From Protula sp. h YS-2021 (Eukaryota; Annelida; Polychaeta; Sabellida; Serpulidae): a DNA stretch of 64,000 nt. The stretch spans positions 28,854,445-28,918,444 of the forward strand of contig OX457028.1 in the NCBI GenBank assembly GCA_949752745.1. The letters are read 5' to 3'. Shown piece after piece: positions 30,897 to 37,456 of this stretch (positions are counted from its first letter, which is position 1; every line of letters starts with the position of its first letter). The translations under genes were made by a program, and so were the position numbers. The notes under the pieces were generated by a model, which was given only the letters and a program-made list of their open reading frames with translations, did not search any database and had not been told where the DNA came from.

Positions 30897-31253
30897 TTAT
30901 GAGCCACCTTCTTGTCTGCGAAGCCTTTTATCCACTTCTTTCACCTGCTTCTTCAACATTTTCCATTCAGGTATTGTCAGCAAGATACCCTTTTTCGTTG
31001 GACGGTTTTTTCCAGTCCCCTCATCTCTCAGGTACTTGCGAATGTTTACCACTCCTTCATTGCTTTGTTTCATAATCTTGATATACTTTCCATTTCCTAG
31101 AGAAAGCATTCCATCCCACGACTGTGGTGTTGGTGCTGTCTCCACTTTCAATTTCTTGATGGTAGTGGTAGGATTTTTCACTTTTAAGTCTTTAACTGCA
31201 TCTGCAAGAGTATCCATATCAGTTGTAGATCTCTTACGACTTTCACGTTCCAT
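30897..31253 (-). CDS. PC4/Sub1-like single-strand DNA-binding or coactivator protein, paralogue A, 118 aa
   Basis: Clearest member of the family. After a Ser/Arg/Lys-rich leader (MERESRKRSTT...LKVKNPTTTIKKLKVE) comes a complete PC4 domain (about 50-112): LGNGKYIKIMKQSNEGVVNI, RKYLRDEGTGKNRPTKKGIL, LTIPEWKMLKKQVKEVDKRL. In PC4 the beta strands bind melted or single-stranded DNA and the KKG-(I)-L-T-x-x-W turn is diagnostic. A role in replication or transcription of the element is likely. It has its own TATA box, which overlaps the polymerase stop codon. Confidence 0.8.
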   Translation of the reverse strand: MERESRKRSTTDMDTLADAVKDLKVKNPTTTIKKLKVETAPTPQSWDGMLSLGNGKYIKIMKQSNEGVVNIRKYLRDEGTGKNRPTKKGILLTIPEWKMLKKQVKEVDKRLRRQEGGS

Positions 31254-31306
31254 GTTAACGCTTCAATGTTCACACCTCAAATAACTCTTCCGTTGGAGGA
31301 CCTCCC

Positions 31307-31315
31307 CCTTTTATA
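31307..31315 (-). promoter_or_regulatory. TATA box of the PC4-like cluster, overlapping the polymerase stop codon
   Basis: On the minus strand the polymerase gene ends GCTGTGGTATAAAAGG: the stop TAA (31311-31313) lies inside TATAAAAGG. The ATG of paralogue A follows 53 nt later. Confidence 0.8.
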
Positions 31316-34300
31316 CCACAGCCTTGTAATGTCCATGCGCTAAAGTGGAATAGCCATCATTCAGCACATATCGCTTGTCGTCATATGGGGAGAGGGCTAC
31401 TTTCCTCAACTTCTCCGAGAAAAGCTGGTGACTATGACTTCGGATAATGTGTCCTGTAGCCATCGTTTGAGTTTTCTTGAACAAACTGTCTCTATACTGC
31501 ACATGTTTAATGCGTCTTTGACACGCGCGAGTGATGCCTTTGGCCGTACGTTTTTCTTTCCCACCACACAATAAACTGTACATTTTCGGTCTGAGTCCAA
31601 CAAACTCTTCAATGGGGACGCCGGCCGTCTCATCCTTCATTTTCCCAAGCACTTTTTTGTTCACGTTGGAATGTAGGAAATGATCCGGCGGATAGTCACT
31701 TGTGTCGAACAGGTCAGCATCCTGCTGCATATCCTTGTAGATATCTTCCGTTTCTATGTCGTAACATAGACTGTCGGTGTCGCTGAACAATAACTTGGCA
31801 TTGGGATACTTGACCATGATGTAGTTGTAATGAAAGTTGAACATAAGCACTTTGCTGAGGTCGAGAATGGTGAAACCAACTTGAATGGGTTTATCCAGAA
31901 GCAAATCCACTTTGCGTAAATGTACCGCGGTCAAATCTTCGTTGAAAATTTTGAATTTGTGGAAAGAAGGTTTGGCTACAAGTTTCTTGAACCGCTTTTC
32001 CTTGTGAACAAGTTCAACATTGATTCGCTTTCTCACATTTTCCATGGTTTTGCCAAACACCGAGTTGTTCATCAGTTTGAAGAAGTCTTTCTCAAATGGG
32101 TTCTTGGCCAATTTTCTCTTTTCCGTGTTCAAGGCAATGTATTTTGCCAACCATTTGCTCTGTTCAAACATGATGGCGCGATGTACTTTAGTGACTTTCA
32201 ACCCCAGTGAGACGTACTGTTGCAAATTCCTGTAATGAAGTACATATTTCTTCTTGTCAGACAAGTTAGGAATGAGCTTTTCACTGGATTTCTCTTTCAT
32301 GTTTAGATCTTTCCGCAGCTTCTGACTGTACTCTGACAATTCTTCAACTTTGACACATTTCCGTTCTGGAGCCACTGGGTAGTGATTATGATGATCATGG
32401 ATTGAATTTGGATATTCTAAATCCACTTCCAAAATGAATCCAATGTCATCATCTTCATCCACATCCATGAAGTCGAGGGATTCTGGCTCGCTCACCCACA
32501 TAAATCCTCTTTGTGGCATGCTTTGTGACATTGCCCAGCCATACAAGTTGTTTGCGTCGAGGTACATCAGGTAGTTGTTTGGTATCTCAGAATTGTATTC
32601 TGCTACGTAGGGATTATTCGCTTTCGCATACTTGTGTGTGATCACAGATATTCCTCCACGTATGCCTTGCTCAACCATTTGGTACATGTCAATGTCATTG
32701 ATCAATTCCAACTTCACCTTTGTCGCTTTCAACATTGCATCCCACGACAGTCCTGGTGCTGTATAGTAATGAGCAGGATCCAATTCATACGTGTTGAGGC
32801 ATACTTGACGAAAGTTTTCAAACACGTCAGCTAGTAATAACACATCTGATTTCAGGTACAGGTCGTGGTATTCACCAAATGTTGTACAGTTGAATGTATC
32901 CCACACCTTCTGTGCATGCGCATAATCCTCATCGCTAATGTCCTCTTCGCTAAGCTGACTATAAAACTTATCCTTTGATGGTAGCTGTGTTTCAGCAAAC
33001 TTGGATGGTTCGTCCACGTAATCATAGGGGTACACACCCTTTCTCAGCAGCAAATCTTGTTGATCACTATCGTGAATGTGAGAGGTCATGTTGTAGAAGT
33101 TATCTTTCCCTTCTGCTGCAAGGTTGGATACCAACTTCTGTAGAGAGGTACTCATGAACTGAAAGCTGTCTGTAAATTTCAGATTGCTCAGGGTGAATGC
33201 AATATATTTCTCAATGGTGTTGGGAATGACTGTAATCGTTTCACCTTTGAATTTCCCAATTTCCTCCATGATAAGGTGACTGTCATAGCCTCGCAAATTG
33301 TGGAAAAATACGGGAATGATAAAAGAATCTTGATCCCCTTGCTGATCTTTTCTAAGACGGAATTGTAAGTTGCATTCATTGTGTGCTGCTCCACGATATT
33401 TGCCATTGATGTGGTCATGATCTCTCACACGATCTGCTCCTAGAGGTTCATGACAAATGTAGCAATCAGTGGCGTTCTTGAAATTCTCTTTGTCTTCACG
33501 AGTCATCACCATTTCCTTTGGTTGCTCTAAACCACGTACAATACGATCGCGTTCATTCACCATATGGTCTAAAAAGACCTTTACGGCATTGTCTCCTCGA
33601 TACACAACTGGTGCACGTGTGTTGTACTGGCTCACAACCACATAGGCAAAGCTGTTTGGACGATGATGTTGATACTTGTCTCCTTCTTCATGCTTTTGCG
33701 TGAAACATTCAAAGTCAGCATAAATCACAAACGGTGCTCGCTGTTGTTTAGCCACATTCTTGAACTTGATGAATGGTTCCTTGGGAAATGATAAACGTTG
33801 TGCTCCATTCTTGTCACACACTTCACGATGCTTATCTAAAAGCTCTTGTCGCATAAACCCGTGAAGACAGTTGAAGCAATAAAAATGTGCACACTTATGC
33901 TTTGATCGATAAGCCATAAGTCTGCTAAAACTCTTGATGAGGCAGTAATGCCTTGTCTTGTCATTGCTAATCAGAAGTAAGTTGATTTCTCTGACACTGA
34001 CGTTTCGACTAAGTTGTATTGGAACAACTACATCTTGTTCGTATCCAAACACGTTGATGGCTACATCGTTCTCCTTTTCAAACTTTGGAATGTCAGTAAT
34101 TGGTGTCGGAAATGTCATACCCTCTACCTTTAATTCCTTCTCAAATGGTTTGTAGTAATTCACGCGATTTGGGTTGTCGTCATGAGGGTGAAGGTAAGCC
34201 AATACTGACCATAAGAAACACTTGTTATCATCATTCTTAATGTTTATCACACCCTTTGTTTTCTTCACTTTCTTCGGCAGTGGAATAAAACTACTCGCTT

Positions 34301-35366
34301 CTAGAGGCATCAACGTAGCTGTATGTACTTCAATGTATAGTATGTTATCCAATACCCAGCCAGAGCCTTGTCGCTCATGTTCGTCAAAATTAGTAAATAA
34401 TTCTTTATAGGCTTCTGGCAAGTCCTGTTCAATATCTGCTGGATTGTATGCTGTATATGTTGGACTGCTGATAAATGCATTATCCACTTGTTCTACCATA
34501 ACACCTTCAGCATTTGCTGTCAGTTTCTTGAAACGTGCATGTACGACAATGTACCATTTCATTCCATGGTTTAAGGTCTCCAACAAATGTGCCTTGATAC
34601 GGTTCTCTTGCTGTCGCATTTCAAGCAGTAAATCTGATCCATCCTCGGGCTCAAACCGTTTTTCCTGCGCGTTTTCACCAAGACTAACCCTTCTACCTCT
34701 CCCTACTTGTCCTGTCTTTTGTTTCTTTGAAACATGTTCTTGAGACACATTTTCCATCTCAGCTGGTTTACATGCATGTGCCTCAAAAGTATCCATAGAT
34801 GGAAACTCTTCATTGCATTCCGCACACTGGACTGGACCGTATGGCCAAATGTCATCTTCTTCCATCTTTTCTCTCTTTGCTCCTTTCCCTTCATGTTTCG
34901 CTAAAGTTTTCATCTCAGCTTTACATGTATGTGCTTCAAAAGTATCCATAGATGGAAATTCTACATTACATTCCGCACACTGAACTGGACCGTATGGCCA
35001 AATGTCATCTTCTTCCATCTTTTGTCTCTTTGCTCCTTTCCCTTCATGTTTCACTAAAGTTTTCATCTCAGCTTTGCATGTATGTGCTTCAAAAGTATCC
35101 ATAGATGGAAATTCTACATTACATTCCGCACACTGAACTGGACCGTATGGCCAAATGTCATCTTCTTCCATCTTTTGTCTCTTTGCTCCTTTCCCTTCAT
35201 GTTTCACTAAAGTTTTCATCTCAGCTTTGCATGTATGTGCTTCAAAAGTATCCATAGATGGAAATTCTACATTACATTCCGCACACTGAACTGGACCGTA
35301 TGGCCAAATGTCATCTTCTTCCATCTTTTGTCTCTTTGCTCCTTTCCCATACTCTTCACGTTCCAT
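31311..35366 (-). CDS. POLB: DNA polymerase B (protein-primed type) with four N-terminal zinc-finger repeats, 1351 aa
   Basis: Replicates the element, probably by protein priming at the TIRs. Residues 8-160 are three near-identical 51-aa repeats, and a fourth, more diverged repeat follows. Each has a CAEC-x12-H-x-C zinc motif behind a basic GAKRQKMEEDD leader. Next come INIKNDDNKCFLWSVLAYLH (about 372) and another finger (CFNCLHGF...HREVC). The exonuclease has DFECF (about 548), GYDSHL (about 690) and YLKSDVLLLADVF (about 836). An endonuclease VII-like zinc knuckle (CYICHEPL...DHDHINGKYRGAAHNECN, about 632) sits between Exo I and II. Polymerase motifs are YLDANNLYG (about 933), MNNSVFGK (about 1099) and SDTDSL (about 1194). 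All catalytic Asp residues are present. The ATG at 35366 lies ~65 nt after a TATAAAAGG. Confidence 0.96.
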   Translation of the reverse strand: MEREEYGKGAKRQKMEEDDIWPYGPVQCAECNVEFPSMDTFEAHTCKAEMKTLVKHEGKGAKRQKMEEDDIWPYGPVQCAECNVEFPSMDTFEAHTCKAEMKTLVKHEGKGAKRQKMEEDDIWPYGPVQCAECNVEFPSMDTFEAHTCKAEMKTLAKHEGKGAKREKMEEDDIWPYGPVQCAECNEEFPSMDTFEAHACKPAEMENVSQEHVSKKQKTGQVGRGRRVSLGENAQEKRFEPEDGSDLLLEMRQQENRIKAHLLETLNHGMKWYIVVHARFKKLTANAEGVMVEQVDNAFISSPTYTAYNPADIEQDLPEAYKELFTNFDEHERQGSGWVLDNILYIEVHTATLMPLEASSFIPLPKKVKKTKGVINIKNDDNKCFLWSVLAYLHPHDDNPNRVNYYKPFEKELKVEGMTFPTPITDIPKFEKENDVAINVFGYEQDVVVPIQLSRNVSVREINLLLISNDKTRHYCLIKSFSRLMAYRSKHKCAHFYCFNCLHGFMRQELLDKHREVCDKNGAQRLSFPKEPFIKFKNVAKQQRAPFVIYADFECFTQKHEEGDKYQHHRPNSFAYVVVSQYNTRAPVVYRGDNAVKVFLDHMVNERDRIVRGLEQPKEMVMTREDKENFKNATDCYICHEPLGADRVRDHDHINGKYRGAAHNECNLQFRLRKDQQGDQDSFIIPVFFHNLRGYDSHLIMEEIGKFKGETITVIPNTIEKYIAFTLSNLKFTDSFQFMSTSLQKLVSNLAAEGKDNFYNMTSHIHDSDQQDLLLRKGVYPYDYVDEPSKFAETQLPSKDKFYSQLSEEDISDEDYAHAQKVWDTFNCTTFGEYHDLYLKSDVLLLADVFENFRQVCLNTYELDPAHYYTAPGLSWDAMLKATKVKLELINDIDMYQMVEQGIRGGISVITHKYAKANNPYVAEYNSEIPNNYLMYLDANNLYGWAMSQSMPQRGFMWVSEPESLDFMDVDEDDDIGFILEVDLEYPNSIHDHHNHYPVAPERKCVKVEELSEYSQKLRKDLNMKEKSSEKLIPNLSDKKKYVLHYRNLQQYVSLGLKVTKVHRAIMFEQSKWLAKYIALNTEKRKLAKNPFEKDFFKLMNNSVFGKTMENVRKRINVELVHKEKRFKKLVAKPSFHKFKIFNEDLTAVHLRKVDLLLDKPIQVGFTILDLSKVLMFNFHYNYIMVKYPNAKLLFSDTDSLCYDIETEDIYKDMQQDADLFDTSDYPPDHFLHSNVNKKVLGKMKDETAGVPIEEFVGLRPKMYSLLCGGKEKRTAKGITRACQRRIKHVQYRDSLFKKTQTMATGHIIRSHSHQLFSEKLRKVALSPYDDKRYVLNDGYSTLAHGHYKAVV
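34740..35350 (-). repeat. four 153-bp repeats encoding zinc-finger units in the polymerase N-terminus
   Basis: 35198-35350 and 35045-35197 appear identical by eye. 34892-35044 differs at a few bases, and 34740-34891 is more diverged and ends the array. Lengths are multiples of three, so copy-number change keeps the frame. Confidence 0.92.
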
Positions 35367-35430
35367 CTTAGCTAGTTGTTGTTACGTCAACTGCTGAAAC
35401 TAAAATGCTGAAATGTAATCTCAAACATCC

Positions 35431-35440
35431 CCCTTTTATA
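35431..35440 (-). promoter_or_regulatory. TATA box of the DNA polymerase gene
   Basis: The minus strand reads TATAAAAGGG, 65 nt before the ATG. Confidence 0.75.
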
Positions 35441-35464
35441 CACATTCATACATAGACAGAATTT

Positions 35465-35477
35465 GCGTTTTCATTTC
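35465..35477 (-). promoter_or_regulatory. conserved downstream element of the histone-type 3' end (Cys-rich gene)
   Basis: The minus strand reads GAAATGAAAACGC, 12 nt after the stem-loop at 35490-35505, matching the left-arm copy in sequence and spacing. Confidence 0.55.
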
Positions 35478-35489
35478 ATAACAGAGGAT

Positions 35490-35505
35490 GGCCCTTAAAA
35501 GGGCC
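35490..35505 (-). terminator. histone-type 3' stem-loop after the Cys-rich gene
   Basis: The minus strand reads GGCCCTTTTAAGGGCC, a full match to the replication-dependent histone consensus GGYYYUUHUHARRRCC (6-bp stem, UUUA loop), 24 nt after the stop codon. ACTAACATCT precedes it, as before the stem-loop of the RING gene. Confidence 0.7.
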
Positions 35506-35529
35506 GAAAGATGTTAGTAATTTGACGCT

Positions 35530-35883
35530 TCACCAGCAAGTCGGATTGCCACAGTCGCACTGGTATCTGTAAAACTGTTCCATGGAGAACGGTCGTCGCG
35601 AGCACTTGAACGGATGACGGTTATAGTAGCCAAAGTTTTTTAGTGTCGCTCCACACCACCAGCAGTCCGTGCATGGCTGCGGTCCTGGCAATCTCGCAGT
35701 AAACTTGTACCAGAGCAGTCCACCGCAAGTTTTGCAGCAGTAATGTCGTGGTGCATTGTGGTGCACCGGGCAGTTGTGTGGTTGACCTGGGTACTCCAAC
35801 CATACCCAACACTTATAACACTCAGTCGTTAGCGTCACTGCCTTGCCGTTTCGCATCACTGTGATTTTACGATTTGTTGACAT
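35530..35883 (-). CDS. Cys-rich zinc-binding accessory protein, 117 aa
   Basis: Not recognised. Contains CYKCWVWLEYPGQPHNCPVHH, CCKTCGGLLWYKF, CTDCWWCGATL, a CSRRPF segment and CDCGNPTCW, enough Cys and His for three or more zinc ribbons. It is rich in Trp and basic residues, which suggests nucleic-acid or protein binding. It has its own TATA box (35921-35930) and is divergent from the RING gene. A histone-type stem-loop lies 24 nt behind the stop. Confidence 0.75.
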   Translation of the reverse strand: MSTNRKITVMRNGKAVTLTTECYKCWVWLEYPGQPHNCPVHHNAPRHYCCKTCGGLLWYKFTARLPGPQPCTDCWWCGATLKNFGYYNRHPFKCSRRPFSMEQFYRYQCDCGNPTCW

Positions 35884-35920
35884 CTTGCTGCTTGTGTTGG
35901 ATAATGAAGCTGTAACCCAC

Positions 35921-35930
35921 CTTTATATAC
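35921..35930 (-). promoter_or_regulatory. TATA box of the Cys-rich gene
   Basis: The minus strand reads GTATATAAAG, 38 nt before the ATG at 35883. Confidence 0.75.
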
Positions 35931-35962
35931 TACTAGCGAACATCTTCGCATTATATGCTGAT

Positions 35963-36091
35963 GGGGGGGGGTCCCGAGTTTAGCTCGGCTGGGGGGGGGG
36001 GGTCCTGAGTTTTGCTCGACTAGGGGGGGGGTCCCGAGTTTTGCTCCACTAGGGGGGGGGGTCCGAGTTTTGCTCCACTAGGGGGGGGGGT
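35963..36091 (+). repeat. G-tract iterons between the divergent right-hand promoters
   Basis: Four units of about 36-40 bp share GGGGGGGG, GTCC(C)GAGTTTTGCTC and (C)ACTA; G runs are 9-12 bases. It lies exactly between the two divergent TATA boxes. Strong G-quadruplex potential on the plus strand. Confidence 0.9.
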
Positions 36092-36111
36092 CCGATCCTG
36101 ACTTCAGGTGG

Positions 36112-36120
36112 TATATAAGG
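36112..36120 (+). promoter_or_regulatory. TATA box of the RING gene
   Basis: TATATAAGG lies 42 nt before the ATG at 36162. Confidence 0.8.
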
Positions 36121-36161
36121 CATGCTCATTTCAGTTTGGGCTCACACTCGCTTCCGTCAAC

Positions 36162-36713
36162 ATGGAGTGCTTCTTCGGGTTACATGATGCTCGCACCATT
36201 GCTGAAGTTAGAGAACTTCACCTGCCTGTCACACAGCCACAGACACCGCCAGAAAGAGTCTACTTCTTCCAGCTGCTGCCAGACCCGGTTCATGGATCCG
36301 TCCTGTGCGTGCCCGTCCTGTACAACCGTCAAGTCACGATTGGAAAGAGGCTCAGAGATATAGAGGCTGGTCACTATGAAGAAGCGTTCTTTAGAACGAT
36401 GATGCTAGGGGAGTCAATACCTTCGCGGATGGAAGAAGAAGAGTACCCGGCCTGGGGGAGATTCTTCCTCCAGCAAGACTTGGATATTTGCCCAGGATGT
36501 GGGTGTATGATCTCCCCAGACCGGGTGCTGTCTGAGTGCAACCATCAAATGTGTCTGGTCTGCGCGGCGCAGTGGACTGAACTGCTGGCGCTAAATGACC
36601 GCTACTCTGTGAGGTGCTTTACCTGCGGCATGCGAGGGGACCACTTTTTGTTCAACGGGCAACAGCTCACACATTGCAGTAGGCCAGTGCAGGACATTGT
36701 GACATTCTTTTAA
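36162..36713 (+). CDS. RING-finger protein (possible E3 ubiquitin ligase), 183 aa
   Basis: The ATG at 36162 follows the TATA box; upstream in-frame codons open only through a GTG in the promoter. The C-terminal third has a C3HC4 RING: C110-x2-C113, C126-x-H128-x2-C131-x2-C134, C152-x2-C155. RING domains recruit E2 enzymes for ubiquitin transfer, so modification of host or viral proteins is possible. The N-terminal 100 residues are not recognised and no BIR domain is visible, so it is not an IAP. It is the rightmost gene of the element, with a histone-type stem-loop 40 nt behind the stop. Confidence 0.75.
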   Translation: MECFFGLHDARTIAEVRELHLPVTQPQTPPERVYFFQLLPDPVHGSVLCVPVLYNRQVTIGKRLRDIEAGHYEEAFFRTMMLGESIPSRMEEEEYPAWGRFFLQQDLDICPGCGCMISPDRVLSECNHQMCLVCAAQWTELLALNDRYSVRCFTCGMRGDHFLFNGQQLTHCSRPVQDIVTFF

Positions 36714-36753
36714 ACCGGGACCGGCAGCAGCAGGAGAAAAACTAACATCTCCT

Positions 36754-36769
36754 GGCTCTTTTAAGAGCC
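36754..36769 (+). terminator. histone-type 3' stem-loop after the RING gene
   Basis: GGCTCTTTTAAGAGCC matches the histone consensus GGYYYUUHUHARRRCC at every position and is followed by CACCA, like the usual ACCCA cleavage context. GAAATAAGCGC follows 13 nt later (36783-36793), at the place of a histone downstream element. ACTAACATCT precedes it. Confidence 0.75.
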
Positions 36770-36860
36770 CACCACTGATACTGAAATAAGCGCTAATCGT
36801 GTCATGGTGTTAGTATGTATGTGTATGCATGAGAGTGTGGGAAATGCTTAAAAAAAAAAA

Positions 36861-37322
36861 TGGTCACCCGTTTGAATGGTTGTTTGAATGGCCGCCCGTT
36901 TGAATGGTTGTTTGAATGGCCGCCCACTCTCCATATTACGTCATTATGACGTTCATATGACGTTCATATGACGTTCATATGAAGTTCATATGACGTTCAT
37001 ATGACGTTCATATCACCTCCATATCACCTCTATATCACCTCCATATCACCTCCATAACACGTCTAGATCACGTCATAATGACGTCACTGTTTTAGAAACC
37101 CCATGGGGCTTCTAAAACACCACGTGACGTCATTATGACATCCATATGGTAACCATATGGTAACCATATGATAACCATATGATAACCATATGACGTCAAT
37201 ATGACGTTAATATGACGTCAATATGACGTCACTGTTTTAGAACCCCCGTGGGGGTTCTAAAACACCATGTGACGTCACTATGACGTCACTTCCTGTTTTA
37301 GAACCCCCGTTTTCACACTACT
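36861..37322 (-). repeat. right terminal inverted repeat
   Basis: Reverse complement of the left TIR; 36910-37322 aligns base for base with 16291-16703 except one position. The inner part (36861-36909) consists of the same CATTCAAAC modules in a different order. Confidence 0.95.
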
Positions 37323-37328
37323 ATTTGT
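37323..37328. repeat. right 6-bp target-site duplication (ATTTGT)
   Basis: Exact copy of 16285-16290 directly after the terminal CT of the element. Confidence 0.95.
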
Positions 37329-37450
37329 GACCAGTGCGCACATTTATTTAACTTGCGTCGATGCGCGGTTCGATTTCGAACCAGTGCGCATGTTTACCAA
37401 ACTTGCGTCGATGTGCGGTCCGCATTTCGGAACGATTCGTATGGTTATTC
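37323..37450. repeat. ~60-bp tandem repeats (right part)
   Basis: About two units (GACCAGTGCGCACATTTATT, AACTTGCGTCGATGCGCGGTT) continue the array interrupted by the Polinton at 16290. Confidence 0.85.
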
Positions 37451-37456
37451 AACTTA

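Larger units (their letters stand above)
16291..37322. mobile_element. complete Polinton/Maverick (adintovirus-like endogenous virus), 21,032 bp
   Basis: The ends are defined by inverted repeats beginning AGTAGTGTGAAAACGGGGG and by the 6-bp target duplication. Inside are DNA polymerase B, chromodomain integrase, packaging ATPase, adenain-like protease, penton-like protein and double-jelly-roll capsid protein, the hallmark set of Polintons and adintoviruses, together with accessory genes not recognised as standard. Every hallmark frame is open from an ATG to a stop. The inverted repeats differ by one base seen by eye in the shared 413 bp. A recent insertion with coding capacity for virions is inferred. 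It may be a germline-integrated virus or an active transposon; the sequence alone cannot say which. Confidence 0.97.

Noticed and set aside
36162..36713. Inhibitor-of-apoptosis (IAP) identity for the RING gene
   Set aside because: Only a RING is visible; no BIR zinc motif in the N-terminal part.
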